A DNA stretch of 64,000 bases, from positions 69,333,900-69,397,899 of the forward strand of contig NC_134116.1 of assembly GCF_040939455.1 (NCBI RefSeq), written 5' to 3'. This document shows positions 22,058 through 32,940 of the stretch, piece after piece. The notes below the pieces were generated by a model that was not told the DNA's origin, made no database searches, and saw nothing but the letters and a program-made list of their open reading frames with translations. Numbering within the stretch: the first letter of the stretch is position 1; each line of letters starts with the position of its first letter. This DNA comes from Microcebus murinus. Its lineage: Eukaryota; Chordata; Mammalia; Primates; Cheirogaleidae. A program made the position numbers and the translations under genes.

Positions 22058-25000
22058 CTGAAATGAGACCCAAGGCAAGGTCAGAAGAAGCCAAGGACTT
22101 CAGTTCTGTACAATCTCAGTTGGGCCACAGAAAACTTTCTAGCAGTTTTAACAGAATGGAAGGAAGCTGGCTGACTACAGTACTACAGCCTGACAAATTA
22201 TAAATCTAGGCCTCTCCAAAGTGATTTTCTTGATTTAACATGTAACCTTACTCTTCCTACCTAGTACCAGATACATGATTTGTTCTATTTTTGATTCTGA
22301 CATTACTATAACCCGCTAAGCTTTAAATAGAGAGCCAAGATAAGAGAATGTCAGTGACTTACTTTGAAGTCTTATACTTCTCCCTAATTGCCTGCTGAGG
22401 TCGATGGGGCATATCAAGGCACGCCTTATGTAGCTCGCTGAGGCAAGGCACAATTTCACTTAATGAATAGCCTGTAAATGCAGCAAGAGTTTCTGGCTAA
22501 TTGAGACAAAAGAAAAAAATTGCTTCACATAACTTTGTAAGACATTAGAAATCTGAAGATAACCGATTGTGAAATAAAGAGAATTAATCTCTTAGTAAGT
22601 AATCTCATTCATCTCAAAAGAAACCATAACCTCCTTCAGAGACTTTAGATACAAAATATTAGGCAGAACAGCCAGAGTTCTAAATGTGCTCATACTGTAT
22701 ATTGATAATGCTCAATTTGGGGGCAGATCACTTTCCCTGTTCCCTCATGAGTGGGATTTTCACTGGTCCTTAAAGAGCCCCCTTGCCTGACCATCCTATT
22801 TGTATAGAATATGAAAGATTCTTAGTTAAAATGCAAGAGAAAAAAATAAGTATTTCAGAAACTAAAGGTAGACACTCAACTTCTTCTAGCACTACAATGA
22901 GCCTGGAGAACCAAACCTAGGGGCCCATTTCTGATCTTGCCACCTTCTTGGGCAAGAGGAAACACTAACTGCCCTGTTCTCTTGAAAGCCTGGTGCAATC
23001 TTCTGGCCATCCTAATTAGATCCAGGGTTTGTTTTGTTTTGTTTTGTTTTTTAACACAGATAGAAAAGGTCAACAACTTTTGCTTGAAGTGGTCAATGAT
23101 TGTACTTCTAGGGCCCTGCATGCCTAATAGTGGGTATTGAGGTTTCCAGGCCTGCTTCTGTTGAAGGAGCATGAGATGTTATCTCCTTGTCTTCCTGTAA
23201 TCTCAGTCCTCATAGAATAAAGCCATTGAGTCAAAGTCATGAAGGTTGACCCACAAGACTCAGTAGCATTGTAGTTTGCAGTCAAGACAACCAGTTCCTT
23301 ATTACACTAACTTTCCCTCATAAGAGGCAAGTCTATTTTAAGCCTTGAGAGTCATTGAACAGATTTTAGATAGGTCTTGAATTTCATCTAGAAAGAAGAA
23401 GTTAGAATCTTACCCAGAAGTGCCTGTTCACAGTATAGTTTGCCAGGCAATAAGCTGCTGCAGCTATCAATGAAGGAAGATATTTCAAGAATGGGTCAGC
23501 TTCAAGTAGACTCAGTTCTGCTACGTACTAAATGAGCACAAGAGAGAAAATCTCATTGGAATTAGAAATTTGACAACAGTCACAAGTAAACCTAGAAATA
23601 GCAAGGGAAGAAATCGTGTCTTATCTTTGTTCAACCGGCATCTAGTAAAGAGTACAGAAATAGGAACTCAAAATTATTCACTGGGATTGTAATTGGTATG
23701 CCTGTCCATAATGAGAATAATATTTACATTGTAATAAAATTTCAATACACAAGTATTTGGCTTATCCACATAGAATATGTGATAAGTTACTTTTCTTATC
23801 CCAGAAGTGCAGTTTTAAGTTGGTCAGATCAAGTAGCATTACTCTAGCAGCTGGAATGGGAATAGTCTTTAGATAAAAGGCAAAAATAAGACTATATTAA
23901 AGCTATTAATTTACCAAGCAGATACATGCAGTTCAGAGGCTAGAACAGTACAAGTGGGGACACATCAGATTAGAAGAAACATACTGGGAAATTTATGTAG
24001 ACATCCTTATTACCTTTGTATAGCATATAAATACCACATATCCTAGATCACAGTGGTTGGAAACCAAGTTGACCAACCAATACTTTAATGTCTTCAACTA
24101 AATTTCTATAACTCCAAATCATCAAATAATGCTTCATTGCTTAATATGTTAGGATGAGAGGAGAACCAAATTAAACTACATTTACTTTGTTCCCATTCTG
24201 TAAACTTAAGAGTTGCTTTTTGCATGTGGTCCGTATCCAAGAAGGGAACAGTCTCCAAGTTCAAATTTCTTTAATAGTTGGGTAATTAGACAATCTGTGC
24301 CTGCCAAATGTAGTCAGTAGTACTGTCTTGTAACCAGAAGCTGTATTCTTAAAATTAGCTCTCTTCCATTACTAAGAAGTTTTTCTGGGCGCATGAAATA
24401 AAACTGAAAAGGAAGGAAGAATGGAAGGATAACTGGGAAGGACTGGCACCAGGAGCTCCTGGAAGTCACGTAGGTGGCACAGATACCTTGGCCAGGTTCT
24501 CGGTTCTGACACACACTCCTTGCCGCCTCAAGTACTGAAGGAGAAACTGGTTGGTGGTTGGCACCGTCAGATCAAAAGCTAAGACTTTCAGGAGCAGGTG
24601 TTCCATTCTTAACAGTTGTCGCTTAGTGTAAGTATCATCCGTTATATAGACAAACTCATCTACTCCGGGTGGATATATCTCTTCGTATTTCCTGCGAAAG
24701 GTAAAAAGTTTTTACAAGTAAAAGTTTTAGAAGGTAAAAAGTTTTGGAAGCTATGGCTCTACCTCCCATGCTACAACACACCCTTGCAGACTTCTTTACT
24801 TTGTACCCACATATCTACTTAAATACCACTAAATGGCACGGGGTTATGAAAATATTAGCTTGTTTCCAGACCAAGAACATGTGTATTACAAGGATATGTT
24901 GTGCTTACTAATAGGAGTTGTAACAGAAACAATTTCCAACTGAGAATTTTAGGTTTGGCCTCTGATACACTGAAAGATTCTGAATGGCAGACACTATAGG

Positions 25001-28000
25001 CAAATTCCTATTAATTCCATAGCCCTCAAGTCATTTGGGGAAAAAGAATGTTATGATGAAAACAATGATAGAAAAAGAATCCATAGGCCTTTAATTTTTA
25101 AAAAGATCACGTTTAACCTTTTCTACTGAATTAGCAAATGATACTGTATAGCAAAGAGGAAGATAATGATATAATTTCACTATTATCAATTTTTTTCCTT
25201 CAGCTTTTTTTTCTATTTTCTTTAGGGGAATTTTGGCAAGTTTTTATGCATTAGTAATAGAATGTATGGGACCAGGGGAACAGAAAGGAAGCTACCCCCT
25301 CAGCACCAGGTCACTTAAAGGCAGTTCTCATAACCCAACTCTCTTTTCCCACACAATGGGGTAGTCTTATGAATAACTGACAGTAACAGGTATGAATAAC
25401 TGACAGTAACAGGAACCAGCTATAATAGTTCACTGTAACCAAATAAACAAACTGTGTTATTATGGGTCATTTGCTAGATCATTAAGACAGCCTTCATGTA
25501 AGTAAAATCTCTTTTACTTTTATTGAGAATACAGCCAAAAGGCCACACTGCAAATGAATTAAATTAGATCCTGAATTTGAGCTGTTGGCTGCTTCAACAA
25601 GTCCGTGATAGATATTGAACTTGCTGCTATAAATCTTAAACATATGAAGCAAAGAGTGAACATTTGGTAAGATTCAGTTTCTCAGTAAATCCTGTGAAGA
25701 TGATGATCTTTTATCAAAGGAGACATGGATAGTTTTTAATTATCAAGCACTGAGTTTCTTCAATAAATAGGAAATAAAAATTAAGTTGTTTTGACAGGCA
25801 ATAGTTTCACATTATTCAAGCTGAAAGAACACTTACGAAGCCAAAAGAATAGCTGCTGTTCCTACAAGCTGCAATTTCCCTCTCAGAACAGACATACATG
25901 AAAGGAATCTGTCCAGGAAGTTGACAGCCAGGTACAGAGTCTCTGCTCGAAGCTTATACTCTTCACCAACCTCCACCAGCCAGTCCACCAGAATCGTACG
26001 CATGCCTTCTGTGATGTCTGGCTGCTTTCTCATGTAGTGAGCTTTGGGTCTGTACCTTATCTGTTTGGGGGGAAAGTTTTGAAATTTAAGTAGTGGCAGT
26101 ATCAGAAAGATCACTCCATAGTACAGCTGCTATTTTTAAAAATCTCATGGGCAAAGGTTAGGAGGATCCTGATTCAGAGCCGAATAAATCTTTACCATGA
26201 TGAGGAAGAAAGTATGAAATCCTGGTTCTATAGTCATTGGTTAACAAGTAACTTAGGGGAAGGGGGGAAATGGCAATATGAGTTATTCCCGAGTGAAATA
26301 CTTAAATATTTGAGTCATAATAATAATCCAAGAAATAATCCAAGTTATTGCCACTCACCATCACAGCTATTATTTTTCATAGATATTCTTACATTTAGCT
26401 GTCACAAGAGTGCCATTCACTAATGGTTATGACCAAGAGTTTATAACTTATCTAAATATTAAGAGCTTGGGGTCCCGGAGATTATAATAGAAGTTGGGAA
26501 GACTCACTTCAGCTTCTCTAAGGTACTGATGAATTTCTTCAGCATATTCAGTCACATTTATCACATCTGTGCCAAAATCTGATGCATCTTCAGACTGGGA
26601 ATGGAGAGATGAATCTACCAGCATAGGGGAAACTGCAGGGGTTCAACATTGTCAGATAAGTCATTTAATTTAAAAACTTGTTCCATCCACTAACCCTCCA
26701 CAGGCAGTTGTGAATATAGTCATTACTTCCTGTTTTTCTCTTGCTAGTTACTTGCTATTGAACACTGCACGCAGTTATGAACACAGGGCACCATCAGTCG
26801 TAGGCGAGTCAGATTACCTGAGCTGAAATCCAGCAGGAAGTGAAGGTCTGACTTGAGTGTGCTGGTGTCTACTTCATATACATCCTCAAACGCCATCCCC
26901 TCTCTGCCTGAGCAGCTCTCTCTGTCCCCCTGTTCAGGTTCATCCATATAGATGTCAAACCCTTGCTTGGGGGGCTCATGGACCCCGCAGTCAGACAGCG
27001 CTTTCTTTCCAGCTGGAGGGAAGGCATTTTCGGATCCAGAAAAACACCTGATGGCTGTGATCCCCTAAAAAAGAGTTAAATCTTTTATTAGAAGCCACCT
27101 CAAAGATCATATAGATCAATATGAACCTGTGTGACTCAAACCAGCAACCTGAGAAGGTAAGATGAATCCCCAACTGAAATATCTATGTTGCCAATTTAAT
27201 TCCAGAAAAAGAAGCTTCAAAACTATAACTTTTCCCTTATCTTTGTCAACAATTGACATATGGGGAAAGAGCTACCTAAAATTTGTCATCTGCCTCACAT
27301 AGGTATCAAAGAGAACTCATGAATATATAAAAAAGAAAAGCTATAGCTCTTCTCCAAAAATGAAACAAATACCACATATTAAGGGGGAAGTTTGTAAATT
27401 GGCTTTTATGTTTATAGCATCATGGGATATTATAAGTAGTCAGAATAGCTCTTGACCCTTATTTACTGAGTTCCTATAGTCTTCCTCCTTAAATAGTGAC
27501 TTTTTACCAGCAGTATTCTATAAAGTTCCCATTTTATACCCAGTTATTTAGAAACATGATTTTGGAAACCCATACTACTAAATTCTCTTACAAGCCATAG
27601 AACATTTTTGTATGACTTAATGCAATTACTATCAAGGAAATTTCTCAATCACTGCTTCCTTTTATATATTCTTATAACGTTAACCATGGGAACAAGTTTG
27701 GTGTCACCACAGTGAACAAGTATAATGCATCAAACACTATTGCTTCTTATGGTGAGTCATGTTAGATGGTATGCAAGTCAGTTGAACCAGGGCAGGTGGG
27801 CACGCTTTATGAACCTGAGCTATATTTATGCAAATGCTAGCTCTATCTACTGCATTAACATTGTTTATATAATTTATCTTGGTGTTTACTGTTGAAGGTT
27901 ACTTCTAAGTTAATATGTGGTTCTGTAACTTTCCCTTGCTTTGATCAAGTTAAATACATGCCTTATGTCTATAAAGAAAAAAACCTTTATGATAGTACAG

Positions 28001-31000
28001 GAAAAAAAAATAACAAAGACTATAAAGGGCATAATCACAAGTTACTATAACCAGATAACCATGACTCCAAGTTACTGCCAAGTTTGACTCTTGCTATATA
28101 GATACATGTAGCTAGGTGGAAACACATATTCATTAAACAAACATTTACTGAACTAATGTGCCAGTTGCTGTTCTAGGTGCCCAGAATTTAGCAGTGAACA
28201 AAACGTTCAAAAAAGACTACCCTCATGGGATTTATATTCTAGTCCTGGAGAGGGGCAGGGCAGAGGAAACAAAGAAGAAAAGATATAGTAGGAGCAGACA
28301 GAGCACAGTGAGGCAGAGTTGTGTAGTACATAAGCCAGAAAGAAGGAAGAGCCCAGATTATGCAGGCCTTACCAAAGGCCATCTAAGGACTGGCTTTTAT
28401 TCAGAGATGGAAGCCACTGAAAGATTTTAGGCAGAAGAGTGGAATGATTCTTTTATGTCTGAAAGGATCATTCTGGCTGTGTATAGATATGGAGAGCAAG
28501 AGTAAGATGACCATTATGAATCTTGTAAATTCTAGGTGAGACATAACAGGGCTTTGAATCAGGGAAGTTAACAGTTAAAAATGAGAAGTGAAGAAGTTCT
28601 AGACATTTCAAAAAGTAGAGTCAATAGTAATTTCTCACTAGATTGGATGTGGGGCGAGAAAAAAAGAAGAGTCAAGGATGACAAAGGTCTTGAGGTTGAA
28701 TCACAGGAAGGATGGACATTCCATTTACTGAGACAAGGAAGACTTCGTGAAGAGCAGGCTTGGAGTAGGGAAAAAGGCTGGTGCTTGGTTTTGCATAGTA
28801 TGAGGTACCTATTATAAGATCTAAGTGGAGGTGTCAAGTAGGCTCCCAGTAGGTGAACCCACAATGCAGCTCGCAGGCCCAGGCCCGAGATAAAAATGAG
28901 TCATCAACAAACAGATGGTATTTAATGCTGGGAGACTTGAAGAGATTACTAAGGGAGTGAGTGCAAGATTCAGACCAAAGACTAAGCCCTGGGACACTCT
29001 AACCTTTAGAGAATATAGTTATAAGAAGAACTAGGATATTGAGGAGTATAAGCTAGGTAGAAAACCTCAAGAGAGTGGTGTTCTCCAAGCTGAGTGGGAA
29101 GAAATCATGTTAAGGAATAAAAAATGTTTAACTATGTCAAATACTGCTGATCAGTCAAGTAAGAAAAGGAATAGGATTTGAGTAAAAAGAGAGCAAAAGA
29201 AGAACTATGGACAACATTCATCCAAAAAATATTTACGTGGTACCCTATCATTCTAAGCAATGAGCATACAAAAGAAAACATAACATCCCAAATCCTCATC
29301 TGGATTACATGCTAGTGGGAGACAAACTCTTAAGGGAATGTTTCAATAAATGGGACAGAAGAGCCGGGCGCGGTGGCTCACGCCTGTAATCCTAGCACTT
29401 TGGGAGGCTGAGGCGGGCGGATTGCTCGAGGTCAGGAGTTCGAAACCAGCCTGAGCAAGAGCAAGACCCCGTCTCTACTATAAATAGAAAGAAATTAATT
29501 GGCCAACTAATATATATATAAAATTAGCCGGGCATAGTGGCGCATGCCTGTAGTCCCAGCTACTCGGGAGGCTGAGGCAGTAGGATTGCTTGAGCCCAGG
29601 AGTTTGAGGTTGCTGTGAGCTAGGCTGACGCCACGGCACTCACTCTAGCCTGGTCAACAAGCGAGACTCTGTCTCAAAAAAAAAAAAAAAAATGGGACAG
29701 AAGCTACAAAGAGCATGTAGTTGAAAGGTTTTTAGGATAGAAAAAAATACAACATATTTGTATGCTTATGGGTTTAACCCAGTAGAGAAGGAAAAACTGA
29801 TGAGAGAAGAGTTGCTAGATTGATATCCTTGAAGAAGTAAGAGGACATGAGGTATACTGTACACATGGGAGGATCACCTCGCATTAAGAGCAGGGACACA
29901 GCAGTCACGTAACAGGAAGGGGATGGCAGACTATATGGGGCACGTGGAGATGCTCTTCTGGTTGCTTCTATATTTTTAAGAAAATAGGATGCAAAGTCAT
30001 CAGCTGAGAGTAAGGATGCAGAAGAAGGGTTTGGAGGCTTAAAGAGAGAAGGAAAGGTAGGAAACAGATTTCTAAGAAGGTTGTAGAGGAGTGGAGCCAG
30101 GAAATGCAGAGGTGGTGCCAGGCAACATAAGAGGAATTTAAAATGAGACCTTTCTGCATAGGCACAACTGAAAATTCATGAGTCAAGTCTTAGGCTTTAA
30201 ATTTTACAAAGTAAACATTGCTAAGCAAATAAACATTTGTTAAAACCACTTTCACTCAATTTTCTCCAAAGCTTTTAGGAGATCACTTGAAGAGTCAGTA
30301 GATGAGGGGCTCCTAATCTAGCTTCCACCGTAACTTTCTTTCAGTGAGGGCTTAAACCCTTCAAAATTTCTCACCTCTAACATGGGAATGTACTAGTTTT
30401 AATCTGTTAGGGAAGGGATCCATGATCAGTTAAGCTCATACAACTGATATGTGAGGGCCCGTTACCCGTCAGCCCAGCTGCTTAGTACTGGAGAGATGTT
30501 TGCTTTCAAAGCATCCTTTTTGGAGTAATCTATTCTAGCCTGACCCAATCCTGATTCTAACACTCTACCCAATGGGCACAGCGAAGGTTACCCAGTATTG
30601 CTTCAGGCATGGCCTACATCAGTCTAAACAGCACTCTGACCTGGAGGAACCTCAGTTTCATAGTTTATTTGGGGGCATTCACATTTCCTTTAGGCCCAGC
30701 ACTTTAATCACTTTACATATGCTTAATCCAAACAGTTCTTATACCGATTTCCTTGATATTGGAAAAATAAGCAAGAAAATTAATCACTGTTTCTAAGTGG
30801 AAAACAGGATCAGTCAAGGTGACCTTTAAAAATCGGCTTCCCTACAGTCCAGATTCCAGGGGTCTAATACCTAAGGGGCACTGCACACACCACGACGGAA
30901 AGAGAAGAGCCATAGGCTCCCACCATATCAGGGGAGTCATTCTCCGCCAGCATCTTCCCCAGTCCTTCTGAATCATTACCTGGCCACAGGTCTTCCTGAA

Positions 31001-31144
31001 CTGCCCGTTTTCAGTTAGCAACCCTAGCACTGTTCTTTGTGGGGGATCCTGGCCCAGCTGGGCTCTGGTGAGCATCTGACAAGCATCGGGACCTCCAGCC
31101 ACTGGGGCCACGACGACTCCGCTCTTGGAGCTGCTGCGACGCAT
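22006..31144 (-). CDS. CCNA1: CCNA1, cyclin A1 (421 aa, eight coding exons)
   Basis: Cyclin A1 is the germ-line and meiotic A-type cyclin that activates CDK2 and CDK1 in the nucleus. The coding segments are 31144-30980, 27064-26818, 26632-26508, 26060-25837, 24691-24487, 23527-23414, 22496-22363 and 22057-22006. All introns are GT...AG, and the phases sum to 1266 nt with no internal stop. The 421-residue product matches the mouse protein and the shorter human isoforms in length. Visible landmarks are [10 protein letters not shown] (residues 37-46, destruction-box type), [10 protein letters not shown] (189-198), MRTILVDWL (199-207, substrate-docking helix), KYEEIYPP (255-262, CDK-contacting helix) and the C-terminal cyclin fold with [25 protein letters not shown] marks this as A-type, and [10 protein letters not shown] separates A1 from A2. 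Residue 263 is glycine where glutamate or aspartate is usual. The start was chosen because the more upstream human start exon is broken here. Confidence 0.96.
22363..22496 (-). CDS. CCNA1: CCNA1 coding exon (residues 361-405)
   Basis: Acceptor 'caattag' before 22496 and donor GTAAGT after 22363. It encodes [19 protein letters not shown] through [15 protein letters not shown], the end of the second cyclin fold. It is 134 nt long and ends in phase 2. Confidence 0.95.
23414..23527 (-). CDS. CCNA1: CCNA1 coding exon (residues 323-360)
   Basis: Acceptor 'gctcatttag' before 23527 and donor GTAAGA after 23414. It encodes 38 complete codons, [20 protein letters not shown] through VNRHFW, the start of the second cyclin fold. 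Confidence 0.96.
24487..24691 (-). CDS. CCNA1: CCNA1 coding exon (residues 254-322)
   Basis: Acceptor 'acctttcgcag' before 24691 and donor GTATCT after 24487. It encodes [19 protein letters not shown], then the [13 protein letters not shown] helix and [17 protein letters not shown]. Codon 263 (24664-24666) is GGA, glycine, in a position where the family has an acidic residue. Confidence 0.96.
25368..25413. repeat. perfect 23-bp tandem duplication in a CCNA1 intron
   Basis: Two identical copies of a 23-base unit starting tatgaataactgacag lie head to tail at 25368-25390 and 25391-25413. The lack of divergence suggests a recent duplication. Confidence 0.9.
25837..26060 (-). CDS. CCNA1: CCNA1 coding exon (residues 180-254), cyclin box core
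   Basis: Acceptor 'ccccccaaacag' before 26060 and donor GTAAGT after 25837. It encodes [19 protein letters not shown], then [18 protein letters not shown] and the [19 protein letters not shown] helix, the most conserved part of the protein. Confidence 0.97.
26508..26632 (-). CDS. CCNA1: CCNA1 coding exon (residues 138-179)
   Basis: Acceptor 'cccctgcag' before 26632 and donor GTGAGT after 26508. It encodes [10 protein letters not shown] and then [20 protein letters not shown], the N-terminal helix that packs against the cyclin fold and the CDK. Confidence 0.95.
26818..27064 (-). CDS. CCNA1: CCNA1 coding exon (residues 56-138)
   Basis: Acceptor 'ctcttttttag' before 27064 and donor GTAATC after 26818. 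It encodes [34 protein letters not shown] and [20 protein letters not shown], the A1-specific N-terminal region. It is 247 nt long and ends in phase 1. Confidence 0.95.
28115..30100 (-). repeat. L2-type ancient LINE relics, interrupted by an Alu
   Basis: 'attcattaaacaaacattta', 'gctgttctaggtgccc' and 'agcagtgaacaaaacgttc' are the complement of the L2 3' end. They are followed by 'ctgaaaggatcattctggct', 'agagtcaaggatgac' and 'gccctgggacactctaac', a colinear layout shared with the copy at 51590-52600. A second L2-like start occurs at 29220. The name of the distal part is less certain than that of the L2 end. Confidence 0.55.
29362..29689 (+). mobile_element. young strepsirrhine Alu, full length, perfect target duplication
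   Basis: A complete dimeric Alu starting 'agccgggcgcggtggctcac', with many CpGs retained, the 'gagcaagagcaagaccc' block, the 'ggccaactaatatatatata' linker and an 18-A tail. A perfect 14-bp duplication, aaatgggacagaag, lies at 29348-29361 and 29690-29703. It lies in a CCNA1 intron, antisense to the gene. Confidence 0.97.
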
Positions 31145-31165
31145 CGTCTCAGACTCCAGAAGCTG
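30980..31165 (-). CDS. CCNA1: CCNA1 exon with probable start codon at 31144
   Basis: A pyrimidine-rich acceptor ('tttccctggtggcag') precedes 31165 and the donor GTAATG follows 30980. The ATG at 31144-31142 has A at -3 and starts [10 protein letters not shown], which aligns with the mouse start and with an internal methionine of the human protein. The exon gives residues 1-55, including [15 protein letters not shown] with the destruction-box type RxxL. Bases 31165-31145 are 5' UTR if translation starts here. Confidence 0.93.
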
Positions 31166-31438
31166 CTGCCACCAGGGAAAGACAAACAGACAAGCAGGTT
31201 AGCCAAGCCCCCTCCAACGGGGGCTCCAAGGACTCTCTAGGCCGGAGAGAGCAGCAGGCCTCCGGATCAGCACCAATTGCTGATCTTTCCAGTAATTACT
31301 AGGGCTGAGAGGGCGCGAGCGACAGCACCAGCGACCAGAGCTGCTCTGAACCAGAACAGTGATTGGAATCTCTAGTCCAGGACCTGCTTGAGGGCTGGAA
31401 GGAGAGAGACATCTTGACAGACCTCCACCGAGAGATAC

Positions 31439-31690
31439 CAAGACGCACGTTGACTCTGGGAGTTCAAATCTATGAGCCTCTCTCCCTGCTGTGACAGTCA
31501 TCTCCCCTGACCCCAAACAAAGGATCCAAGACACATTACTGTGGGAGAGTATGTCCCCTTCCCAAGTGACAGTCAGGGTGCTGCCCGCGGCCCTCCTCCC
31601 ACCAGACAGAAGGCCCCAAAACCTGCGTGGAGCCCACAGCCGGGCCCCCCTGCCCTCGGCGTTGTATCTTTGCGTGTGTCTGCAGCAACT
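31439..31690 (-). other. CCNA1: probable CCNA1 5' exon, degraded relic of the N-terminal coding exon
   Basis: On the minus strand, 31540-31490 resembles the human first coding exon as I remember it: an ATG at 31536, then GGATCCTTTGTTTGGGGTCA. A one-base shift makes the frame end at TGA (31500-31498) after 12 codons, and the earlier human ATG is absent. A possible donor (GTATCT) follows 31439. The 5' limit is set only by the GC-box cluster upstream. This would leave a non-coding exon carrying a short upstream ORF. Confidence 0.45.
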
Positions 31691-31727
31691 AGCAAGTGCA
31701 CTCGAGGACGGGCCGAGGGGCCGCCGA

Positions 31728-31757
31728 GGGGGCGGGGCGGGCGGGGCGGGGCGGGAG
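31728..31757 (-). promoter_or_regulatory. CCNA1: GC-box (Sp1-type) cluster of the CCNA1 core promoter
   Basis: Several overlapping GGGCGG boxes lie in about 30 bp, with no TATA box nearby. The human CCNA1 promoter is described as TATA-less and driven by four GC boxes just upstream of its start site, so transcription here probably begins within about 100 bases below this point, on the minus strand. Confidence 0.75.
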
Positions 31758-31863
31758 GTGGCCGCGGTGTCGAGAGATTCCAGCCGGGGCGCCGGCACCC
31801 TGCGGCCGCGGCCTGAGCGCTGCGCTCTAATCTCTTTCCGCCCACCCGCGTCTGTTGAATCGG

Positions 31864-31868
31864 CCAAT
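31864..31868 (+). promoter_or_regulatory. CCAAT box (inverted relative to CCNA1)
   Basis: Within 'atcggccaatcagcg', a canonical NF-Y type CCAAT with the favoured CAGC-side flank, about 110 bp upstream of the GC-box cluster. Confidence 0.6.
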
Positions 31869-31929
31869 CAGCGGCGCTCCCCGGGCCCGCTCCCATGCCA
31901 ACCGCAGCGGGCGTGCGCGCCGGGGGCGC

Positions 31930-31943
31930 ATCGCCATGGCGAC
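31930..31943. promoter_or_regulatory. RFX/X-box-like palindrome
   Basis: ATCGCCATGGCGAC contains a perfect 12-bp palindrome (31931-31942) and resembles the RFX X-box (GTTGCCATGGCAAC type), with C/G in place of T/A at the inner positions. It is a candidate site only. Testis-active RFX factors make it plausible for a spermatogenic gene. Confidence 0.4.
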
Positions 31944-32882
31944 CCCCGCACCTGACTCGCTCCGGGCCGACGCGCCGCGACCCCCGGGCGTTCGGGGCCC
32001 GGCGGGGCCAACGGGCGACCGCCCGGCCTCCGGCTGCCGCTGCGGGGCCCTGCCCGGGCGTGCCAGGGCGGGCGGCCGCCGTCGGCACTCGCGCCCCTGC
32101 GGCGGGCGCCCGGCCCGGGAGGGAGGCAGGCGGCCGGCCGAGAGCGCCGGGCTGTTCCCCGGAGCCGGTTCCCCAACAGCCGCGAACTGCCCGCCAACGT
32201 CTTCTGCGCGGCCCGCTCCTGAGAACCCTGGCTCGGGAGGGCGACGCGGGGCTCTCGGGGCTGCGCAGGCCGCGGCGCCCCGCCACGCCGGCCCGAGGGC
32301 GCGGCTCGCTCCCTCCCGGCCCACACACCTGCGCTTCCCGCCGGGCGGCGGCCGAGGCGCGGCGGGGTGGTCCCGGGCGTGAGGCGGGACCTGCGGGTCC
32401 GCAGCGGCGACGGCCCCTCGGTCATCGGGGGTCTCGGAGCGCCGCAGGCCGCGCCCGGCCGGCCCTGCTCCCGGTGCATGTGTCCCGGCGAGGCGGGAGA
32501 GAGACCTGGGCTCTTCGGGTCGCACGTGGTGCTCGAGGTCCCCACGAGAGGCCTTCCCCGACGGGGTTCCTGTCGCCACTGCGGGAATCCGGCCCGGGAA
32601 CGCCGAGCTTGTGGCCCAGGAAGAGGAAGGAACGTGGGCAGCAGCAATGGGGCTTGGGGCGTTGAGGGGACAGTGGCCGGGCTCCGAACTGGGACCTGGG
32701 CGGGTGGCCTGGCCGCGAGGGAGGGAAAGCCGGGGGCCCACGGCCCGGGAGGGAGGGAAGAAGACGGCATTCTACGGGGGCGAGGCGAGGCAGGGTCCTG
32801 GACACCCGGGACCCCTGGCACTGTACAGGTGACTGGCACTTGGCAAGCCAAGTGAACCTATAACTTTATTTGGGAAAAAATG

Positions 32883-32883
<1 letters not shown>

Positions 32884-32917
<34 letters not shown>

Positions 32918-32940
32918 ATGCATACATATACACACACAAT
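32884..32940. repeat. (TA)n(TG)n...(CA)n microsatellite
   Basis: A TA run, then a TG run, then 'tatgcatacatataca' and a CA run. The TG and CA parts are complementary around the TATGCATA centre, so the tract could form a hairpin as well as a Z-DNA-prone stretch. It marks the upstream edge of the CpG island. Confidence 0.9.

Larger units (their letters stand above)
27065..30979 (-). other. CCNA1: largest CCNA1 intron, repeat-rich
   Basis: This 3.9-kb intron separates the start exon from the second coding exon. Its middle is occupied by an L2-type repeat (from 28115), which is interrupted by a young Alu inserted antisense to CCNA1. Nothing in it looks like an extra conserved exon. Confidence 0.8.
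31570..32850. promoter_or_regulatory. CCNA1: CpG island at the CCNA1 promoter
   Basis: A sharp rise in G+C and CpG density over about 1.3 kb, against AT-rich sequence on both sides. It overlaps the likely first exon and extends upstream of the gene. Long open frames on both strands (up to 327 codons) come from the lack of AT-rich stop codons and overlap one another in several frames, so I do not treat them as genes. Human CCNA1 also has a methylation-sensitive CpG-island promoter. Confidence 0.92.

Noticed and set aside
24616..24822. A plus-strand frame opposite a CCNA1 exon.
   Set aside because: It is an antisense shadow of the real cyclin exon at 24691-24487.
31199..31867. A 222-codon minus-strand frame across the CCNA1 first-exon region.
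   Set aside because: It uses a different frame from the relic of the human N-terminal exon, crosses the likely intron and shows no domain.
31573..32855. Long open frames of 150-327 codons on both strands in the GC-rich block.
   Set aside because: They overlap in several frames and both strands and have low-complexity Pro/Arg/Gly/Ala composition. They match the CpG island, where stop codons are rare by composition.
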